30,473 bases of DNA. Source: a virus. How positions within the stretch are numbered: the first letter of the stretch is position 1; each line of letters begins with the position of its first letter. Under the pieces are notes generated by a model. The model was not told the DNA's origin and ran no database searches. It saw only the letters and a list, made by a program, of their open reading frames with translations. Positions 21,515 to 28,460 of the stretch are shown one piece after another. The DNA lies in IMG/VR virus record IMGVR_UViG_3300025978_000022, positions 1-30,473 of that record; one strand, written 5' to 3'. The position numbers and the translations under genes were made by a program.

Positions 21515-22093
21515 ATGAAAGGATACGATGATTTTTTTGTTGTAGAAAAAGAACAGATGCCACTTTATTTTTCTGACTTCAAATTTCTGACAAATGCAAT
21601 CAGCAGGGACGAAATCAGATATTTTATGACATTTGTTTTATGCGAAAAAGAAAATGACCATCTTGTTATGGCCGCAACTGATGGACGCCGAATACATTTA
21701 CTGCGGCCTGTAAATGAAGATGATTTCGGCATAAAAGAGGGAACCTATAAAGTACTTGTCAATACTGCAAAAGAAATAATTTTTGCACATTGTGATGATA
21801 ATTCCGGAATTATTAATCATGGCAAGTTTCCGAATTATAAAAAAGTTGTTCCGGAAGGAACTATTCGCGATAAGCTCGAAGATATTTCTTTCAACAAATC
21901 AAAAAATTATGATATGCGTAATATTATTGCTTTTTCTAAAAAACTTGATGATGATTCTCTGTTTAATATTAATTATTTAACAGATTTGGCACCGTTCAGC
22001 TGGGATGTCTATTTTTATGAAAAAAAATCAGGAGCAGTTAACTTTATCAGCGGAAACAAACAGGCAGTAATCATGCCGACGTGCGAGAGGTGA
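21515..22093 (+). CDS. Shortened sliding-clamp-like protein (DnaN family, domains 2-3)
   Basis: 192 aa, AAGGAG upstream. Recognisable DnaN landmarks in order: FVLCEKENDHLVMAATDGRR (cf. the ATDGHRL of clamp domain 2), GKFPNYKKVVPEG (cf. GRFPDYRRVLP at the domain 2-3 border) and the C-terminal QAVIMPT (cf. the YVVMPMRL end). There is no room for domain 1, and domain 3 is shortened. A normal bacterial clamp is about 370 aa and dimeric. This form may make a different ring, bind host polymerase as a decoy, or tether another enzyme. No polymerase gene is present in the window. Confidence 0.65.
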   Translation: MKGYDDFFVVEKEQMPLYFSDFKFLTNAISRDEIRYFMTFVLCEKENDHLVMAATDGRRIHLLRPVNEDDFGIKEGTYKVLVNTAKEIIFAHCDDNSGIINHGKFPNYKKVVPEGTIRDKLEDISFNKSKNYDMRNIIAFSKKLDDDSLFNINYLTDLAPFSWDVYFYEKKSGAVNFISGNKQAVIMPTCER

Positions 22094-22099
22094 CAACAA

Positions 22100-22126
22100 A
22101 AAGCCCGGACTTTTCATCCGGGCTTT
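22100..22126. terminator. Bidirectional terminator between clamp and capsid genes
   Basis: AAAGCCCGGA (22100-22109), loop CTTTTCA, TCCGGGCTTT (22117-22126). Convergent genes end at 22093 (+) and 22131 (-). Confidence 0.88.
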
Positions 22127-22130
22127 ATCA

Positions 22131-23123
22131 TTAAGTCGTCGGTGTCAAATCGCAGTAAAGCATTTCACGCGGGCGGGCAACCATTACACCGGATGTCTGA
22201 CCATAAGCAAGCTGTTCGAAATCGAATCCGTTAAGTGTGTACGCCTGATTCATTGTAAAGTCAACAGGAATAGACATTTTGAGCGTTTCGGGATCATTAC
22301 GGTATAAAACGTATCTGTCCTTTCCTTCGGGATTGTACGCGCTCTGACAATAAACCATCGGCACAATCTTGATTTCCTTACCTGCCTGATCCTTGAAAAC
22401 CTGTTCAAGATATGCTTTTTTTGTGATATTCGGATACAGAGAGCTTGCAGCAGAACCAAATCCGAGATAATCGGCAGCCGGTATCATGAACACATCCGGG
22501 AACATACGGGTGTAGTTCGTATTCAGGGCATATGTAGAAAGTACTGCACCTACAAATGTCTGGAATTCCGTGTCATCCATCGCGCTGATTTTCTTAGGAA
22601 TCAGTGTCGTATTGATAGTTACATCAGAATTTGTGAGAAGCCCTGTCAGACTGGTATCAATATTCAGCCCGTTAAAAGATGCTGCCTGAATGCCGAGGTC
22701 CCAGTTCTTTTTGAGCGACGCCATTTTTCCTTCGACAACATCCCAGTTTCCGACGTTTGCGGCCTCTGCAATCTCCGCAATGTTCCACGTACATTTTTTG
22801 CGCCATGTCTTGACTGGCATACGGATCTGTCCGAGAGCGACACTTGTCTGCGGAATACGGGAACCGCCCTGATTTACAAAGCCGTCCTCAAAATTGCCGC
22901 CTTCCTGAAATTCAAGGTTCTGGACAATTTCACTTTTCCATGCGGCTTCTCCGACATCAACGGGCATGTAATCGCCCGGCATGATTTCAAAAAAAATCTG
23001 TTTGATAACTTTTGCGCGGATATAACTCATTGAATCAATAAGAAATTTGAATCCGCTGCTTGTGATATCAACGTCACCTGCGGAATTGAACAGTCTCATT
23101 CCGCGAATTGTCTGTTTAGCCAT
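22131..23123 (-). CDS. Major capsid protein (DUF2184 family)
   Basis: 330 aa, AAAGGAG before the start. The family order is visible: a PGDYMPVDVGEAAW segment, then GGSRIPQTSVALGQIRMPVK, WNIAEIAEAANVG..., a WDLGIQAASFNGL helix, MIPAADYLGF, and a C-terminal QLAYGQTSGVMVARPREMLY. DUF2184 proteins are HK97-fold capsid subunits. The gene follows the cement and protease genes, as in related phages. Confidence 0.9.
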   Translation of the reverse strand: MAKQTIRGMRLFNSAGDVDITSSGFKFLIDSMSYIRAKVIKQIFFEIMPGDYMPVDVGEAAWKSEIVQNLEFQEGGNFEDGFVNQGGSRIPQTSVALGQIRMPVKTWRKKCTWNIAEIAEAANVGNWDVVEGKMASLKKNWDLGIQAASFNGLNIDTSLTGLLTNSDVTINTTLIPKKISAMDDTEFQTFVGAVLSTYALNTNYTRMFPDVFMIPAADYLGFGSAASSLYPNITKKAYLEQVFKDQAGKEIKIVPMVYCQSAYNPEGKDRYVLYRNDPETLKMSIPVDFTMNQAYTLNGFDFEQLAYGQTSGVMVARPREMLYCDLTPTT

Positions 23124-23143
23124 GTTCTGTTTGTTCTCCTTTT

Positions 23144-23638
23144 TTATGCGCCGGCGGTTACTGCGTCAGATTCCACCATGACGCGCACAATGTCACCCTG
23201 GACCGCTTTATCAAGCAGGTAGCCCAGATAGGCTTTTGTTCCAACCGCCTGCACGCTTCCCGGGGTCCCGTACACGCCGGAAACTTTCGCTCCGCGATTC
23301 AGTGCAGCTGATGCAACGAGGTTGATAACGGCATCTTTTACCGCAATCTCTACAATTTCGCCCGGCTTGAATTCAGCCTGTTTCAGGTTACGTTTTACGA
23401 CGCCGAAAATAGTATCAGTATCGGCAGTGCGCTTTGTGATAATCGGAGGACCGACAAGATCACTTGTTCCGAGATCGGTAAGTTTTACCGTCTCTCCGGC
23501 AATCAGCCTGTTTGTGCTGGTATCGTCGGGATTATATCGGCAGGAAATAACATGTTCCCCACCGAAAAAGCTCAAATCAAGGTCGCCGACGGCTTTCCCT
23601 TGCTTGAAACTGTTTATACTCTGATAATTCGTTGCCAT
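23144..23638 (-). CDS. Capsid cement/decoration protein (Gp24/DUF2190-like)
   Basis: 164 aa, GGAGG upstream. Small all-beta protein with AGETVKLTDLGTSDLVGPPI, DTIFGVVKRNLKQAEFKPGE and EIAVKDAVINLVASAALNRG, the repeated layout of cement proteins that lock the capsid surface. Located between protease and capsid genes, the standard order in this group. Confidence 0.78.
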   Translation of the reverse strand: MATNYQSINSFKQGKAVGDLDLSFFGGEHVISCRYNPDDTSTNRLIAGETVKLTDLGTSDLVGPPIITKRTADTDTIFGVVKRNLKQAEFKPGEIVEIAVKDAVINLVASAALNRGAKVSGVYGTPGSVQAVGTKAYLGYLLDKAVQGDIVRVMVESDAVTAGA

Positions 23639-23641
23639 GTG

Positions 23642-24709
23642 TTATTTACCTCCATTTGCTACAAAAGAACTGTAGCGCACTTTTCCGCGTTCAAGCCGTG
23701 CTGACTGTGTATCAATTCCCTCAAGTGGACTTGTGCCTTCCGCATTTTTCGCCGAGTTTTTGAGAGACTGATTTACAACGCGTTTTGCAGGAGCAGAGTT
23801 TGTGACCGTTTTTTTGTTCGGGTCATCCTCTCCTTTCGGATCGGTTGTATCAGTAACGGCGTTTTCCTCGACTTCTCCGCTCTCTTCTCCGCCGTTCATT
23901 TCTCCGTATCCAGCTTTGAGATCCGCAACAGATACTTGTGTTCCATCCGGAAGAGTGATCATATCATCATCCTGCAATTCCTGCGGGAGATTACCGTCGC
24001 CCTGTTTCATCTGATATGCCTCAACAAGTTCGTACAGCGGCACTTTTGTTCCGTCCGACATTGCAACTGTTGTTTCAGCATTGACCATGACAGGCTTATT
24101 ATCCGCGTCCGGTTCTGTGTGCTGCGGCGCAACTGCTGCAGGCTGTGCAGGTTTTTTATCCGCTGCAGGGGCTGCCGCCGGAGCTGCGTTTTTCTTTTTC
24201 ATCCCAAATAAGGCCATTATTCCGTGCCCTCCTTTACTGTTTGCATAAATTTGACTTCCTTCATATCGGGGACGTGCGACTATCGCCATATGCAGATAGT
24301 GTCCGTTCACGACTTCGGAATCATATGGTATCTGATGCCATTCGCCACCCTCTTTATCTTCATCCACTTCATAAGCACATGAAACGGAAAAACCTTTTTT
24401 ATCAATCGCGTTGATTGCATCTTCGTCCCATACCGTAAATTCCACATACTGCCATCCATCATCACCCCAGTAAGGTATTCCCGTCACAAGACCTGATGCA
24501 GGATTGGCCGACAAATCAGAAAAGTTAAAACTGTTTGTTTTATCCGATCCGTCGTGTTCGTTCGGAATAAAAATAACAGGACAATTTCTAAAAGTCGGCG
24601 CCATACTATCCAAAGCGGGCTTTCCCACAAGGACAGTACCCTGATTCTTGTCATCGTAAGAGATTAATCCGGGTTGTATAAATCGGCATTTGTAACTCTT
24701 CGGTTCCAT
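23642..24709 (-). CDS. Prohead protease (DUF2213)
   Basis: 355 aa. Residues 1-160 are the DUF2213 protease domain: GTVLVGKPALDSMAPTFRNC, the NEHDGSDKTN loop holding the His of the active site, GYSVSC-like GFSVSCAYEVDED and VNGHYLHMAIVARPR (second conserved His region). The rest is a disordered Ala/Pro- and acid-rich scaffold-like tail ending with GKVRYSSFVANGGK. It may thus combine protease and scaffold. The ribosome site is weak (GAG at -13); a -10-like box ends 7 bases before the ATG. Confidence 0.85.
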   Translation of the reverse strand: MEPKSYKCRFIQPGLISYDDKNQGTVLVGKPALDSMAPTFRNCPVIFIPNEHDGSDKTNSFNFSDLSANPASGLVTGIPYWGDDGWQYVEFTVWDEDAINAIDKKGFSVSCAYEVDEDKEGGEWHQIPYDSEVVNGHYLHMAIVARPRYEGSQIYANSKGGHGIMALFGMKKKNAAPAAAPAADKKPAQPAAVAPQHTEPDADNKPVMVNAETTVAMSDGTKVPLYELVEAYQMKQGDGNLPQELQDDDMITLPDGTQVSVADLKAGYGEMNGGEESGEVEENAVTDTTDPKGEDDPNKKTVTNSAPAKRVVNQSLKNSAKNAEGTSPLEGIDTQSARLERGKVRYSSFVANGGK

Positions 24710-24716
24710 TTGTGAT

Positions 24717-24745
24717 ATTCTCGAGCATTAAGATAATTTTGTCAA
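24717..24745 (-). promoter_or_regulatory. Putative promoter of the protease-capsid operon
   Basis: On the minus strand TTGACA (+ 24740-24745), 17-base spacer, GAGAAT (+ 24717-24722). The -35 forms a perfect 8-bp-arm palindrome (TTTGTCAA-GTTG-TTGACAAA, 24738-24757) with the -35 of the divergent island promoter. Confidence 0.5.
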
Positions 24746-24749
24746 GTTG

Positions 24750-24778
24750 TTGACAAATATATATAATTGTATTACAAT
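24750..24778 (+). promoter_or_regulatory. Promoter of the accessory island
   Basis: TTGACA (24750-24755), 17-base spacer, TACAAT (24773-24778), followed by GCA (the ACAATGCA element shared with other early promoters) and ATGGAGG. Confidence 0.7.
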
Positions 24779-24799
24779 GCACTGTATGGAGGAAACGAA

Positions 24800-24943
24800 A
24801 TGATAACAGTATTTTATTTTTGTAAACAGATTGGAATATTATTATTATCAATTTTTGCAGTATGCATTATCGTGTCGGTTATTGCTGTTGTTTTAATAGC
24901 AATAATATCTGAGATACTGGGCAGAGACAAAAATGATGATTAG
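24800..24943 (+). CDS. Membrane micropeptide (47 aa)
   Basis: GGAGG well spaced before the ATG. One long hydrophobic stretch from residue 12 to about 37 (GILLLSIFAVCIIVSVIAVV and following Leu/Ile/Ala), then an acidic/charged end (EILGRDKNDD). First gene of the accessory island. Possibly an early membrane effector (superinfection exclusion, lysis control). Function not recognised. Confidence 0.6.
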   Translation: MITVFYFCKQIGILLLSIFAVCIIVSVIAVVLIAIISEILGRDKNDD

Positions 24944-25004
24944 AGAAATAATTTTGTCTGTTTTGTTTGTTTTTTTAATATATGCCTTAATCTGTATTTT
25001 GTAA
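24933..25004 (+). CDS. Membrane micropeptide (23 aa)
   Basis: Begins inside the end of the previous gene in another frame. MMIREI followed by a pure hydrophobic helix (ILSVLFVFLIYALICIL). No strong ribosome site (GGGCAGAG is somewhat upstream). Similar in length and character to the peptides at 26040 and 27455. Confidence 0.4.
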   Translation: MMIREIILSVLFVFLIYALICIL

Positions 25005-25014
25005 GGGGTTAAAT

Positions 25015-25218
25015 ATGCATGAATTAGAAGAGAATCAGGAAATTACTTTTGTGTTTGTTCCATCGAAAGGAAAAACTAAAGATGGAACATGTGGTAAATG
25101 CTGCTTTGATGTCGGACAGAAGCTTGAAAGCCTGTGCCCTGAAATTGCATGTACCCATGATACACGCAAAGATCACAAGGACGGTTATTATATATGCGCC
25201 GTCAAGGATAATGTATGA
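25015..25218 (+). CDS. Small Cys-rich phage protein (67 aa)
   Basis: AAGGGG ribosome site. Six Cys: a CGKCCFD cluster, then LCPEIAC and a final Cys near the end, with His in THDTRKDH. The 'TCxxCxF...CP...C' layout is common in small phage proteins that probably bind zinc. Overlaps the next start (ATGA). Confidence 0.6.
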   Translation: MHELEENQEITFVFVPSKGKTKDGTCGKCCFDVGQKLESLCPEIACTHDTRKDHKDGYYICAVKDNV

Positions 25219-25598
25219 ACTTTTTAGTTATAAGCTGGTGGGTATTGTTCGGGATTGTTCCTCAGCAGAAAGAAGCTATCGGAACCGGGATAGTAGATTT
25301 GAAATCAAGCCCGGCTACTGTAGCAGAAGTTGGTTTTAATATTATTGCTGATAAACATTTTCTAGTTGAATTCTCAATAGAAAATTATCAGTATAAATCT
25401 ATCGATGGATTATTTTTTAATCCGTACCGTGTTGATTATAGGTTTAAGACCGGTGTCATATTTAATGATCATATTTCTATTTTTTTTGATCATGAATGCG
25501 ATCATCCGATAGTATCATGTAATATTCCGAATTCAAATCCTGATTTTTTAAGTCAGGAATCAAGAATATATGTAAAATTTGAAGGTATATCAAAATAA
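25215..25598 (+). CDS. Hypothetical beta-rich protein (127 aa)
   Basis: Hydrophobic N-terminus (MNFLVISWWVLFGIV) that could be a signal peptide or anchor. Then alternating strands (VAEVGFNIIADKHFLVEFSI, FFNPYRVDYRFKTGVIFN) and a FFDHECDHPIV motif with two His, one Glu, one Cys and two Asp. Strand pattern with an N-terminal signal suggests an exported or envelope protein. I recall similar phage genes but no function. A perfect AT-rich hairpin overlaps its stop. Confidence 0.5.
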   Translation: MNFLVISWWVLFGIVPQQKEAIGTGIVDLKSSPATVAEVGFNIIADKHFLVEFSIENYQYKSIDGLFFNPYRVDYRFKTGVIFNDHISIFFDHECDHPIVSCNIPNSNPDFLSQESRIYVKFEGISK

Positions 25599-25617
25599 TC
25601 ATCATTATTTTGATATA
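25586..25617. other. Perfect 14-bp AT-rich inverted repeat
   Basis: TATATCAAAATAAT (25586-25599), loop CATC, ATTATTTTGATATA (25604-25617), overlapping the stop codon of the 127-aa gene. No T-run. A weak terminator, RNA-processing site or operator. Confidence 0.6.
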
Positions 25618-25639
25618 AAATGGCACGGAGAATATACAA

Positions 25640-26043
25640 ATGAAAGAAATAGGAATGTTATTCAGCACGGACATGGTACACGCCATTGTTGACGGTAGAA
25701 AAACGCAAACAAGGCGATTGATAATAACGAAAATATTTTATATCGCTCTGATAAAATGTTTGATGACATGGAATCATTCGATTGGAGCTGGAATCCATCT
25801 CTACATATGCCAAAAAAGTATGCCCGTATCTGGCTTAAAGTCACGGGTATCAGTGTTCAACGGATAATAAAAATAACAGAAGAAGAAGCTCTTGCAGAAG
25901 GATTTATTCAAAATGGATGTAAAGCACGATCTCGATTTTTTGGGTATATGGTTAACAAATATGGAGACAAGGATAAAGACGAAAATGAATTTCTTGACAG
26001 CTGGTGCTGGGTTATTACTTTTGAAGTCGAGGAGCGTGTATGA
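25640..26043 (+). pseudogene. ASCH-like phage protein broken by a frameshift
   Basis: The first frame (25640) opens with a GGAG site and reads KEIGMLFSTDMVHAIVDGRKTQTRRLI, the classic N-terminus of phage ASCH-domain proteins (runs shortened: VDGRKTQTRRL). The matching continuation (LHMPKKYARIWLKVTGISVQ, then EEEALAEGF and a Trp-rich LDSWCWVITFEVEE end) is in a different frame. The join would fall near 25718-25732, where one missing base restores RRLI-NNENIL. The usual central part is short. Either a true mutation, a phase-variable site or an assembly error. Confidence 0.7.
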
Positions 26044-26111
26044 CAAATAAGCAGTTTTTTATCGGATGTGGTATAATGATTGTAATTCTATTATTGGCGG
26101 TGTATTTATGA
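26040..26111 (+). CDS. Membrane micropeptide (23 aa) coupled to the transglycosylase
   Basis: GAGGAG ribosome site; ATGA overlap with the gene before and with the gene after (26108), so it is built into the translation chain. The peptide is MTNKQFF then a hydrophobic helix (IGCGIMIVILLLAVYL). Its place just before an exported peptidoglycan enzyme suggests a tiny holin-like or localisation role. That is inference. Confidence 0.55.
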   Translation: MTNKQFFIGCGIMIVILLLAVYL

Positions 26112-26542
26112 GAAAAAAGTTATTCTGGGTATCTTTTGTTCTTTTCCTCTGCAGTGCGTGTTATGCTTATGACATGACTAAAATCTATCAAATCGGTGAT
26201 AAATCAGGTGTCCCCCGGTCTGTTGTCCGTGCACTTATGCAGGAAGAATCCGGCGGAAAAGAAGATGCAAAAAGCCGGGAGATAAACGGATATTGCAGCC
26301 GGGGATTATTCCAGATTTATGAAAATCCGGAAAACCTGAACTGGCTGCTCTGGATGTTCTGGGATGGGTCTGATTTTAACATAAATAACGCCTATGATAA
26401 CGCAACTGTTTCCCTGCGGTACCTGTCATGGCTGCACGAATGGCAAGGAACGTGGTACGAGGCGCTTATTTTTTACAACTGCGGAAATAATCGCAATGAA
26501 AAATCATGTGCTTATGCAAAAAGAATAATTAACGCGAGGTAA
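26108..26542 (+). CDS. Exported lytic transglycosylase (SLT-like)
   Basis: 144 aa from the ATG at 26108; an upstream in-frame ATG (26066) lies in the micropeptide gene. Signal peptide MRKKLFWVSFVLFLCSACYA with a likely cut after Ala. Mature part: SGVPRSVVRALMQEESGG has the catalytic Glu of SLT domains (the EESGG position), then SRGLFQIYENPENLN (cf. S.GLMQ) and ALIFYNCGNN (cf. A.AYNAG). It cleaves peptidoglycan, perhaps on entry or at lysis. It lies in the island opposite to the head genes, not in the lysis cassette. Confidence 0.78.
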   Translation: MRKKLFWVSFVLFLCSACYAYDMTKIYQIGDKSGVPRSVVRALMQEESGGKEDAKSREINGYCSRGLFQIYENPENLNWLLWMFWDGSDFNINNAYDNATVSLRYLSWLHEWQGTWYEALIFYNCGNNRNEKSCAYAKRIINAR

Positions 26543-26546
26543 AAGT

Positions 26547-26870
26547 ATGGTTACTTATGAAGGAAACGGCAAGGAAATTGTTTTTATCTGCGGCCCGATA
26601 ACAGGCGTTGAAGATTATCGCGAAAAATTCAATTCCGCACAGGAACGACTTGAATCTATGGGATACATAGCACTCAATCCTGCCTTACTCCCTGAAGGAA
26701 TGCCACACGATTATTACATGCCGATAACATGCGCAATGATTGACGCAAGCAAAAAAGTGTTCCTTCTCACGGGCTACGAAAATTCGATAGGATGTGCGAA
26801 AGAAATTGATTACGCTGTATTATCCGGAAAAGAGGTGAAACGGTATGACTATAACGGGGACGCTGTATAA
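26547..26870 (+). CDS. DUF4406 nucleoside deoxyribosyltransferase-like protein
   Basis: 107 aa, GAGG site. IVFICGPITGVEDYREKF at the start is the DUF4406 hallmark, then MGYIALNPALLPEG and late MIDASKKVFLLTGYENSIGC followed by AKEIDYA. The fold is that of nucleoside 2-deoxyribosyltransferases, so modification or salvage of nucleosides is possible. In phages the precise substrate is unknown. Overlaps the next gene by 26 bases. Confidence 0.85.
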   Translation: MVTYEGNGKEIVFICGPITGVEDYREKFNSAQERLESMGYIALNPALLPEGMPHDYYMPITCAMIDASKKVFLLTGYENSIGCAKEIDYAVLSGKEVKRYDYNGDAV

Positions 26871-27099
26871 AATAATGGATACATTGCCGGAACGGAATAT
26901 TTCCGGCTGGCAGTTATTTGATATGGTTTCCTCTGTCACAGGGAAAAACACTTATCCGTCAACGCTTATATCAATGGCGCGCAATTATGCTGATATTACA
27001 GGCAGTGACTTTGATTGCGTAGACAGGCAAAAATCTATCTATCATTTTAAGCCATCCGGTTTTACAATAGGAAATTCGATTATCTGGGGGAAAGAATGA
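26845..27099 (+). CDS. Hypothetical winged-helix-like protein (84 aa)
   Basis: ATG 26845 with GAGGTG upstream, within the end of the DUF4406 gene. ERNISGWQLFDMVSSVTGKN, TYPSTLISMARNYADITG and DFDCVDRQKSIYHF resemble small phage proteins with a helix-turn-helix-like core and a final strand pair. Fold proposal only. ATGA overlap with the YopX gene. Confidence 0.55.
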   Translation: MTITGTLYKIMDTLPERNISGWQLFDMVSSVTGKNTYPSTLISMARNYADITGSDFDCVDRQKSIYHFKPSGFTIGNSIIWGKE

Positions 27100-27458
27100 G
27101 AGAAATTAAATTCAGAGCATGGGATAATGAAAACAAGCATTTTGTTAACGAATCTCAAGTATTTATAAACTTGGAAGGGTGTGTTTGTGCTGAAAGTTCA
27201 GACGATGGAACAGTCTGTGCTTTCAAAAATCAAGAAATTTTAACATTCTAACAGTATACCGGATTGCATGACAAAAACGGTGTAGAGGTGTATGAAGGTG
27301 ATATCCTTAAAGATAAATACGGAACTATAGGAACTGCACATTGGTATGGTTCTGGATTTGAATTTATAAACACCAGCGGATATATGGATAACGGTAGTGA
27401 TTGGGAAATTATCGGAAATATCCACGAAAATCCTGAATTATTGGAGGTAACAAAATGA
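27096..27458 (+). pseudogene. YopX-family gene with an in-frame stop
   Basis: The frame starts MREIKFRAWDNENKHFV, the standard YopX opening, and ends with LHDKNGVEVYEGDILKD, WEIIGNIHENPELL, the standard YopX ending. A TAA at 27249-27251 interrupts it exactly before QYTGLHDKNG, without changing frame. A full protein would be 120 aa. YopX is a common phage protein of unknown function. One substitution could explain the stop. Readthrough is possible but unproven; a TTG at 27264 could restart translation. Confidence 0.8.
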
Positions 27459-27526
27459 GCGACAATTTGTTTTTTGTTATTTTAACAATCGTGTGCTTCA
27501 TGTTTGTGTATTGCATGGCTCATTGA
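27455..27526 (+). CDS. Membrane micropeptide (23 aa), last gene of the island
   Basis: GGAGG (27442-27446) and ATGA overlap with the YopX stop. MSDN then a hydrophobic helix (LFFVILTIVCFMFVYCMA) and a final His. Ends 6 bases before the stop of the convergent Mu F-like gene, with no terminator between. Confidence 0.5.
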   Translation: MSDNLFFVILTIVCFMFVYCMAH

Positions 27527-27532
27527 AAATAG

Positions 27533-28453
27533 TTATTCCAGTATCCATATTTTCTGACACCTGCAGTTATAATCTTCTCCTGCATGTGCTCTGCGTCCAG
27601 TGCGCAGGTCAACAACAGGAGGAGAATCAAAACTGATTATCTGCCCGTCAAGATATTTGTGCGTCGCTCTTACTTTTTCGTCATGGCTGGTGCTCCACCT
27701 GTATCGGCGCACTCCGGCTTCAGATGCGCGGTCCATTGACAACTTACTGAAAAATAATCCTGTTTCCTGCCGCGCGAGAAAGTGGGCTTTGTTTGCGGTT
27801 ATGTTGTATTCGCGCTGAATCATATAAACGAGAGATTCGTCCGTTCCCGTGGTCTGGTATTCCTGTACCATGTCGCGTAATCGTTTAATCTGTTCATCTT
27901 TCCAGTTTTTAATATTTAACTGCTGATTTTCTGTGTAGTCCTGTCTTAGCCTTTTCTGCGTTCCTTCGGATATTTCCGGCATTACGCCAATTTTATACAA
28001 ATCCTTTTTTATGTCATCCTGCATAATCCGTAACGGTAAATTATCACCCAGGGACAAATCTTTTATATTACGGTCGATGTTGTTTTCGCATTCGTCAATA
28101 GCCCGATTCATGCGCGCCGTAATCTGCTTTTTTTTATCCTCTGCATACATTGCAGCGGAATAAATATCCGAGCCGGCGCGGCCTTTCCATATCCCCGACC
28201 GCCTGTCGTATCTTGCAAAAAGGGATAGTTCCCGTGAAATACGCGCGTTGAACTTACCGGAAAAAACGCCATCTTTGTATTGTACTTTCCCCTCTCGAAT
28301 TGCTGCAATCAGGTGAGAATATGACGACAGAGAGTTTAATTTTACGTCTTTTTTACCCACGGACTGCACAATAGGCGCGTAAAACTGCTGATAGAAAAAA
28401 TCAAGCATTTTTTTGTAGACGGGACTGTAATATTCCGGTTTATTTTCCTGCAT
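27533..28453 (-). CDS. Mu F-like head morphogenesis protein
   Basis: 306 aa. N-terminal helical body; the C-terminal minor-head domain is clear: ITANKAHFLARQETGLFFSK, YRWSTSHDEKVRATHKYLDG, and AGEDYNCRCQ (the conserved 'P.Cxxx' end motif with two Cys). Such proteins bind the portal inside the head and are ejected or needed for assembly. It follows the portal gene by 7 bases, but is cut off from the protease gene by the 24.8-27.5 kb island. Confidence 0.88.
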   Translation of the reverse strand: MQENKPEYYSPVYKKMLDFFYQQFYAPIVQSVGKKDVKLNSLSSYSHLIAAIREGKVQYKDGVFSGKFNARISRELSLFARYDRRSGIWKGRAGSDIYSAAMYAEDKKKQITARMNRAIDECENNIDRNIKDLSLGDNLPLRIMQDDIKKDLYKIGVMPEISEGTQKRLRQDYTENQQLNIKNWKDEQIKRLRDMVQEYQTTGTDESLVYMIQREYNITANKAHFLARQETGLFFSKLSMDRASEAGVRRYRWSTSHDEKVRATHKYLDGQIISFDSPPVVDLRTGRRAHAGEDYNCRCQKIWILE

Positions 28454-28460
28454 GTAAAAA

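Noticed and set aside
22690-22872. Small + frame opposite the capsid gene
   Set aside because: Shadow of the capsid gene, without ribosome site or promoter.
24145-24414. 89-codon + frame opposite the protease tail
   Set aside because: Shadow of the Ala/Pro-rich tail; Cys/Arg/Phe-rich composition typical of reverse reading.
26066-26107. N-terminal extension of the transglycosylase from ATG 26066
   Set aside because: The extension would hide the clear signal peptide, and the coupled micropeptide occupies this stretch with its own ribosome site; 26108 is the better start. A TGGTATAAT extended -10 here was noted but lacks other support.
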